From Allodiplogaster sudhausi (taxonomy: Eukaryota > Nematoda > Chromadorea > Rhabditida > Diplogasteridae): a stretch of 64,000 bases of DNA. Shown here one piece after another: positions 58,763 to 64,000 of the stretch; position 1 is the first letter of the stretch; every line of letters begins with the position of its first letter. The DNA lies in contig CALZFC010000055.1 of the NCBI GenBank assembly GCA_945643635.1, positions 1,591,001 through 1,655,000 of the forward strand, given 5' to 3'. The position numbers were made by a program, and so were the translations under genes. Below the pieces are notes generated by a model. That model did not search any database and was not told where the DNA came from. It saw only the letters and a program-made list of their open reading frames with translations.

Positions 58763-60337
58763 ATGTTCTCAACAAATCCGCCTGCGCCAACTGCAGACGT
58801 ATGCTTTTTCTTCTGCCTTTTTTTTTTTACAACTATCTCTCCTTCCTCTTACACACATTATCTGTCTGTCGTGTTAACTTCCGCTTTTAATTGTTCTTGA
58901 TTGCAGCACGCGAAGATTTTGGAGCGAGTGGCTCAGATGAATGAGTACTACTCGCAGTACGTGGAAGAGTATTACGAGGAGGAGGTAGAAACGGAGTCAG
59001 GTGAAGGCTCCCCTCAGTCCGCTGCCGCCACGATAAAGGAAGACCGGAAAATGTTTGCCATTTATGGCATTATCAGATATTCAATACATTTCTCAGGAAT
59101 AATGTCTTTGGATTTGTAATTTCATAGAACATTTTACAAGACATCATTGCAAAGAGCCTACCTTCTCAATTTTTTGTTATGTTGATAACGCACTTTCGTT
59201 AATGAAAAAAAAGAAGAAGATATTACTTTGAAATCGTTAGTCACGGCCGATTTAGGGCGGATGTTACTTCGTCACTATTGATTATTAATTCTCATTCTCG
59301 CCTTCATTATTTTTTTCCTACATCTCCGTCTCTTTCTCGCTCTCGCTCTCTCTCTCTCTCTCATGGTCAGTCCAATTTCTTTCAGAGCATCCTCTCTGTC
59401 TGAGCTTCTCTCTATTATGCGCGATGCCCGTGCCATCGACATCGCCGTGTTCTCTCGCTCCACTTCCTCACACTCTACCGTATCCTCGTCCTCTTCCGCC
59501 CTACCGTACTCCGTCTCTCCCCCTTTCGTTGTGATTTGCAGTCCAATAAATGCAAGACATGGCCGCGCAATTGCAGCCGCTCTCTCAGAAAGCGCCAAGT
59601 TCAGCTCCGGCGAGGTTTGCTTTTTTTCTTCAATGAAACTTTCGAGACATGAGTTTCATCATGTTTCCTAGTTCAGCACTGCGTATTCCTTTCTCCGTGC
59701 TGATTTTACAGTGTCCTATTGCACAAAATAGTTTCTTACTTACATTTTTATTTCTTCACTGGTAGGTATCGTCTTATGTGGTTATGAAAACACTAGAATG
59801 GAACAATTTGCAGGGAACGAGACGAACTTCGAAGCGTGCGAATGGGTGGCTGGTTGTGCAGATATACGAAATCGACACGACTGTTCACGTCATGGAGGAA
59901 TCGGTATGTTCCCCTTGTATAAGGACTTGTCTATTTCGTTCAGGAAAAAAAAGGTACTGTCGATGTGACAGACCCACCCTGATTTTGGGCCTTCCCAAAG
60001 CCTTACCCCACCATGTTTTTGAGTAGTATTTAGGCAGAAACAGCTAACCCACCCTGGTTTTGCGGGCAAAATACCTCCTTCCCCTTCCTAATTTTCTGGG
60101 TCCTCGACAGTGGCTTTTATTCCCTGATTTCATTATTTTTATTTCATAATAGGACCATTGCGTTTGTAGCATTTTATTTGATAATTTTTATTGATTAGTT
60201 GTCTTTGGTGCGAACAGTTTGCTGTGCAGGTTCGCCGTCATTTCGATCTGGAATCATTGCTGAGTGGTGCAGAAGAGACAGAGGAGGCCACTGCGGACGA
60301 TGAGAATTCCATTCCTTCCATTCCTCCTCCGAAATGA
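58763..60337 (+). CDS. MALSU1: mitochondrial ribosome silencing factor MALSU1 / RsfS family
   Basis: RsfS/MALSU1 proteins bind uL14 of the large (mito)ribosomal subunit and block premature joining to the small subunit. Five exons: 58763-58798, 58907-59052, 59386-59614, 59814-59903 and 60230-60337, about 202 aa. The conserved domain is LSELLSIMRDARAIDIAVFS, then PPFVVICSPINARHGRAIAA, NGWLVVQIYEIDTTVHVMEE and VRRHFDLESLL. These are the family landmarks: substrate strand, xVVxS plus helix, W-x-V and the R-x-x-YDLExLW box, here HFDLESLL without the Trp. The short N-terminus and an EEYYEEEVETES stretch precede it. An in-frame stop lies upstream, so the ATG at 58763 is used. A Ser-rich insert (STSSHSTVSSSSS) sits inside the domain. 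The mitochondrial signal is weak. Confidence 0.88.
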
Positions 60338-60637
60338 GAAGTCTTCACATATTCATTGGTCTTAAGTCATTTGTATTGTTTTTTTTCAATTTGAAATTTT
60401 CAAAACAATCTCGTTCAATAATTATCTCTCAAATATGTTCGACCCTTTTAATCCATGTTTGTTGAATTTTAATGACACTACTGATCCACAGAATTAGTTG
60501 TTTTATTTCAGTGTGTTAAATTTTCACTATTGTGATGATTCCAAACAAAGTCCGCATGGAGTCTCTCCGCAGGGAAAACATTACTGATCATATGATTCTG
60601 GGCAATTTATGAGACGGTGATTGGCAATTGGCGAAAG

Positions 60638-61164
60638 TCAGTTTTGTCTTAGCCCATTATTATTGCACCCCTCTACGTATTCCGGGCAGAGCTTCTTCCT
60701 TTCCTCCTTGGGTTTCCACGGCGGCGGCCAAGAGAGATGATTGACATGTTCGCATCTCAGCAACCAAGGAGGCAAGAGAGAGAGAGAGAGAGAGGAATAA
60801 GATAGACAGACAGGGGAGAGAGAGAAGCATACAAAGAGGGAGAGCGATGGCGAAATGCGACGATGGTACAGATAAAGCACGAGAGGAATTGGTCGAGCTA
60901 TGAGAAGAACAGAGAGAGAGAGTGGGGAAGATGCAGACTGGCAGGATCTCGACAGGTGAGAATGCTTCTTCCTGGCTGTTCCTCCCGGCAACTTGACTGA
61001 GTGATCTCAGGGTGAAAGTACAACCCAGAGAGAGAGAAAGAGAGAGAGAGAGAGTTTTCAATCATGGGAGGAGGCCTCTCGCGCGGTCTGCTCTGCTCTC
61101 CGACATATTCAAATTCGTCTTGTCGACGACGAGCGGCTAAAGCCGAATTCGGCAACGATGACAT
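60638..61164 (-). CDS. weak candidate small protein gene
   Basis: A start-like exon at about 61070-61164 reads MSSLPNSALAARRRQDEFEY, then VGEQSRPRERPPPMIEN. A later segment near 60640-60760 reads HVNHLSWPPPWKPKEERKK, then LCPEYVEGCNNNG, and stops at 60638. Both look protein-like. The CT-rich DNA between them (about 60770-60930) would be intron, but the donor and phase are not settled. No family was recognised. Confidence 0.3.
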
Positions 61165-61799
61165 GGGTTTGCATTCTCTTTGACTATTCCTTCTTTTAGA
61201 TACAAAGATATTTTATGGGATGGATTTGGAGAATGGTTTCGCGACTAATACATGTTCAATTTGCAAAGTAGTATATATGAACATCCTCTGTGGAAATCTA
61301 CCCCGAACATGCATTTTTCTGCATTTTAATCCTTCCCAATGCAAGACGTATATATTGTTACACGTCAGAGGGTGAAAAGAAGGGGAGAGAGTATGAGATT
61401 AAGAGAGGAATGGGACTGAGAATGTATGAGAGATAAAGAGGAATGGGAGAGAGAATGTATGAGAGAGGGAGGAAGAGGATAGGGGCGTACATGATAAATC
61501 CTAGCGTGATATTAAGTAATGCGGAGACGATCAATGCGAAGAATTCTTTGAATTTCGCTGCCACTGATCTTTCTTCTTTGTGCATTCTGTTCTATTTTGA
61601 TCTACAGTTTAAGTCTTTCCGAGACGGCCATTCGAGTAATGTCCTTACTCTATTCCAGGCGAACACGTCTTCGTCCTTCTCGCTTGCTTTTTCTCACTCT
61701 ATCTTCGCCTGTTTTTCCCCCAAGAATATTCAAAGACGTCTCACCACCATCCATTGGCCCTCTCTGGTCCTCTTCTCACGACCCGCCTGTGATAGTCCG

Positions 61800-62180
61800 T
61801 CACGTTTCTGTTGATTCCGTCTCTCCCCACTCTTTCTCTGCTTCTCTCTGCTCTCTCGTCTTCATTGTCTTCCTCGATGCCTGCCCTCTCCCCTCTTTCT
61901 CTGCTTCTCTCTGCTCTCTCATCGTCATTGTCTTCCTCGATGCCTTCTCTCTCTCCTCCTTCTCTGCTTCTCTCTGCTCTCTCGTCTTCATTGTCTTGCT
62001 CGATGTCTGAAGCACGGCATCTCATGCAGTGCCAATGTCGCCTTTCCTCCCTGTCTCATCGCAAGTGCCTTTACAGTAGTCAGAAGACGATGAAGAAGCC
62101 CTAGTGCGACACAAAATATGAGCAGGACAGAACCGGCTTTTGGCAGGCAGAGCCCTGAAGGAATGGAAGAGCAGGGACTG
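61800..62180 (-). CDS. weak candidate membrane protein with repeated charged tail
   Basis: 62090-62175 minus reads AGSVLLIFCVALGLLHRLL, one transmembrane-like helix. A GTAAAG donor and a CTTCAG acceptor 70 bases apart would join it in phase to a tail with three 21-residue repeats (KTMKTREQREAEKE), ending TESTET and TGA near 61802. The upstream part is not found. The repeats stay open in several frames, so the coding call is tentative. Confidence 0.3.
61831..62008. repeat. 63-bp minisatellite, three copies
   Basis: The block TTCTCTGCTTCTCTCTGCTC recurs with a 63-base period (starts near 61834, 61897 and 61960). The unit length is a multiple of three. Confidence 0.9.
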
Positions 62181-62929
62181 GACGGGACTAGGAGAGACCT
62201 TTCGCCCAAGGCAACTTCATTCGCTTTCCATTCTCTCTCTCACACACTCTCTCTCTTTCACACACTCTCTCTCTCTGTCTCTCTCTGACTCTCTCTCTCT
62301 CTTTCACTCCTTCTCTTTCTCTTCTTCTCTGGACACAACAAGCTCTGCCACTTGAAAAGCCTCTGTTTACAAGTTCTACGGCGGTTGCAGTGGAGGTCAC
62401 AAAAGCCCTTCCGCCGCATTGACTATGCTTCTTCGTTTTCCTCCTCAGCCAGCTGTTTTTTTCAGTCACTCGTTGGGCTACGAGAAAAAATAGCTTTTAA
62501 AAGTCACCGAACATTCTTTTTTTGAGTTAGGGCAGCCTCATCGGCCTACAGTAACAGCGAAGGCCTCGGATGCATCCATTAGATCCTCGATATTTTTGGC
62601 GTCCACAAGCAATGTTTCGCAAAACTACTGTATGTATGTACATACATACAGTATATGGAAGATTGAAGATATTAAGATAAATCGTGATTCTGGAATGATC
62701 CGAAAAAGTCCTGTTCCCTTCTTAGACTATATCTACAGTTATCTTGAATATTGCTCAGTTGATTACCATTTACTAGAATGTGAAAACAAACTAATGGGGG
62801 GCATAGTGAACAATGCATTAGATGAAGGAAAAAGAGTGAAGGATGACGGGTGAGAAGCAACTGCAGGGGATAAAGAGACAAAATGGAGAAGAGGGGAGAG
62901 ACTTAAATAGAGAATCAACGAAGGAGAAT

Positions 62930-62974
<45 letters not shown>

Positions 62975-63394
62975 TGAGAGGGAAAGAGAGAGAGAAAGAG
63001 TGAGAGGGAAAGAGGGAGAGAGAGAAAGAGTGAGAGGGAAAGAGAGAGAGAAAGAGTGAGAGGGAAAGAGAGAGAGAGAAAGAGTGAGAGTAAAAGAAGA
63101 GAAAATGGCATTAATTAGAAAAGATGGTTGGGTGGAGGACGTGACGAAAAAGAGTGAAGAATGGAAGATGAGCATTCTCTCCTGGCCGATGGCTGTTGCG
63201 ATGGAGCCAGGGATGATGCATGTGTCTGCTTCTCTGACTCTCTCTCATGCTCTTTCAGTCTTCATCTCTCATTCTTTGTCTCTCTAGTCCATCCTCTGCA
63301 AAAAGGGGCCATCGTTGAAGTCGTCATAAGAAGTGGCGATCGTCATCTTCAGCGAGAAAGAGGGTGCGCGACTCTCCTTCACGCGAAGGCGGGG

Positions 63395-63438
<44 letters not shown>

Positions 63439-63710
63439 GCTCTCTCTCTCTCCTTCTTTCTCCTTCTCTCTCTGTCTCTCACTCTCCTTGTCCTGCTTTC
63501 TCTCTGTATCTCTGAATTATTCCTTATATTCAATCTCTTACTCTGCCTCTTCTCCTATTTCCCACTGTTTATGTATCTGAAGACCTCCATCTCTGTCTTG
63601 CAGTTCTCCACGGCTACGAGTTTTTACAAGTGCAGACCCACTGATGATTCGTTCGTTTGTCTGTCAGTTTCTCCCTCATTCTCTCTCTCCATCTCTCCCT
63701 CTTTCCCTCC

Positions 63711-63757
<47 letters not shown>

Positions 63758-64000
63758 TTTCTCGTCTGCCAACATTGCGGCCAATGCAAAGTGACATACT
63801 GCAAACGCCTTCTGGTAACATTGCTTGAGGTTGAAACCATCTGGCTATTCCTACTATTTTCTTCTCTCTCTTTCACTCTCTGTCTCTCTCTCTCTCTATC
63901 TTTCTTTCTCTTTTTCATTTTTCTCTTCCTCTTCATTTATTTCTTTCTCTCTGTCTCTTTATTTCTTTTCTCTCTCTCTCTCTTTCTGTTTCTCTCTTTC
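62181..64000. other. right-edge simple-repeat-rich DNA, no firm gene
   Basis: CT tract at about 62230-62330, GA tract with repeated AGAAAGAGTGAGAGGGAAAG at about 62930-63095, and CT tracts at 63395-63480 and 63660-64000. Short exon-like pieces at 63104-63220 and 63604-63654 (plus) could not be joined. Confidence 0.4.
62930..63095. repeat. GA microsatellite with 28-36-bp higher-order units
   Basis: GAGAGAGAAAGAGTGAGAGGGAAA recurs five times after a pure GA run. Confidence 0.88.

Noticed and set aside
63604..63813. Possible Cys-rich, Sprouty-like exon (CQHCGQCKVTYCKR) at the right edge
   Set aside because: There is no AG acceptor anywhere in the pyrimidine tract before it, and the in-phase reading from the preceding exon-like piece uses another frame without those cysteines.
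1..64000. CRISPR array, bacterial operon or prophage
   Set aside because: No regularly spaced direct repeats with unique spacers exist, and the spliced gene structure is eukaryotic. Tandem repeats here are microsatellites and minisatellites.
1..64000. tRNA or rRNA genes
   Set aside because: No cloverleaf box A/box B pair or rRNA core sequence was noticed by eye; a covariance-model search would be needed to exclude them fully.

Overview
The window is nuclear DNA of an invertebrate animal. Every convincing gene is split into many small exons separated by short GT-AG introns, often only 45 to 400 bases and frequently starting GTCAGT or GTAAGT. The conserved families (gelsolin, SWEET, rhodopsin-type GPCR, PPM1L-type PP2C, RING-between-RING ligase, PPIL3, MALSU1/RsfS) are metazoan in type. 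Very compact introns, many CT/GA tracts and several foldback transposons suggest a small-genome protostome. I cannot name the phylum. Exon borders were read by hand: each junction was chosen so that phase, GT/AG and family similarity agree. No transcript data were used.

Layout. 1-700: edge of a possible membrane protein gene (-). 2095-4626 and 6917-10462: two tandem four-repeat gelsolins (+) with the same 17-exon plan. The second carries a 2-base deletion that breaks its frame. Between them lie a LINE reverse-transcriptase relic and a duplicated 3'-UTR-like segment. 10711-12953: two adjoining giant palindromic transposons. 13741-15291: SWEET sugar transporter (+). 15968-20907: 13-exon GPCR (-), whose first intron holds two non-autonomous transposons, one sitting exactly on a splice acceptor. 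24089-34139: complete PPM1L-like phosphatase (-, 11 exons) with long intron space.

35730-38003: PH-domain protein with a hydrophobic C-terminal segment (-, model incomplete). 39128-41308: ankyrin-repeat protein (-, C-terminus unresolved). 41545-46758: large coiled-coil, Pro/Ser-rich, basic protein (-, partly resolved). 46759-53197: no firm gene; a TIR transposon at 50346-51512. 53198-60337: compact + strand trio of an RBR ubiquitin ligase, the cyclophilin PPIL3 and mitochondrial ribosome silencing factor MALSU1. 60638-62180: two weak minus-strand candidates. The right edge is dominated by CT/GA microsatellite.

The genes do not form one pathway. They cover actin remodelling, sugar transport, signalling reception and dephosphorylation, ubiquitin transfer, protein folding and mitochondrial translation control. 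The most interesting material is the tandem gelsolins with a fresh lesion, the transposon that supplies a splice acceptor tract, an insertion with its empty site in the same window, and a GPCR with degenerate class A signature motifs.
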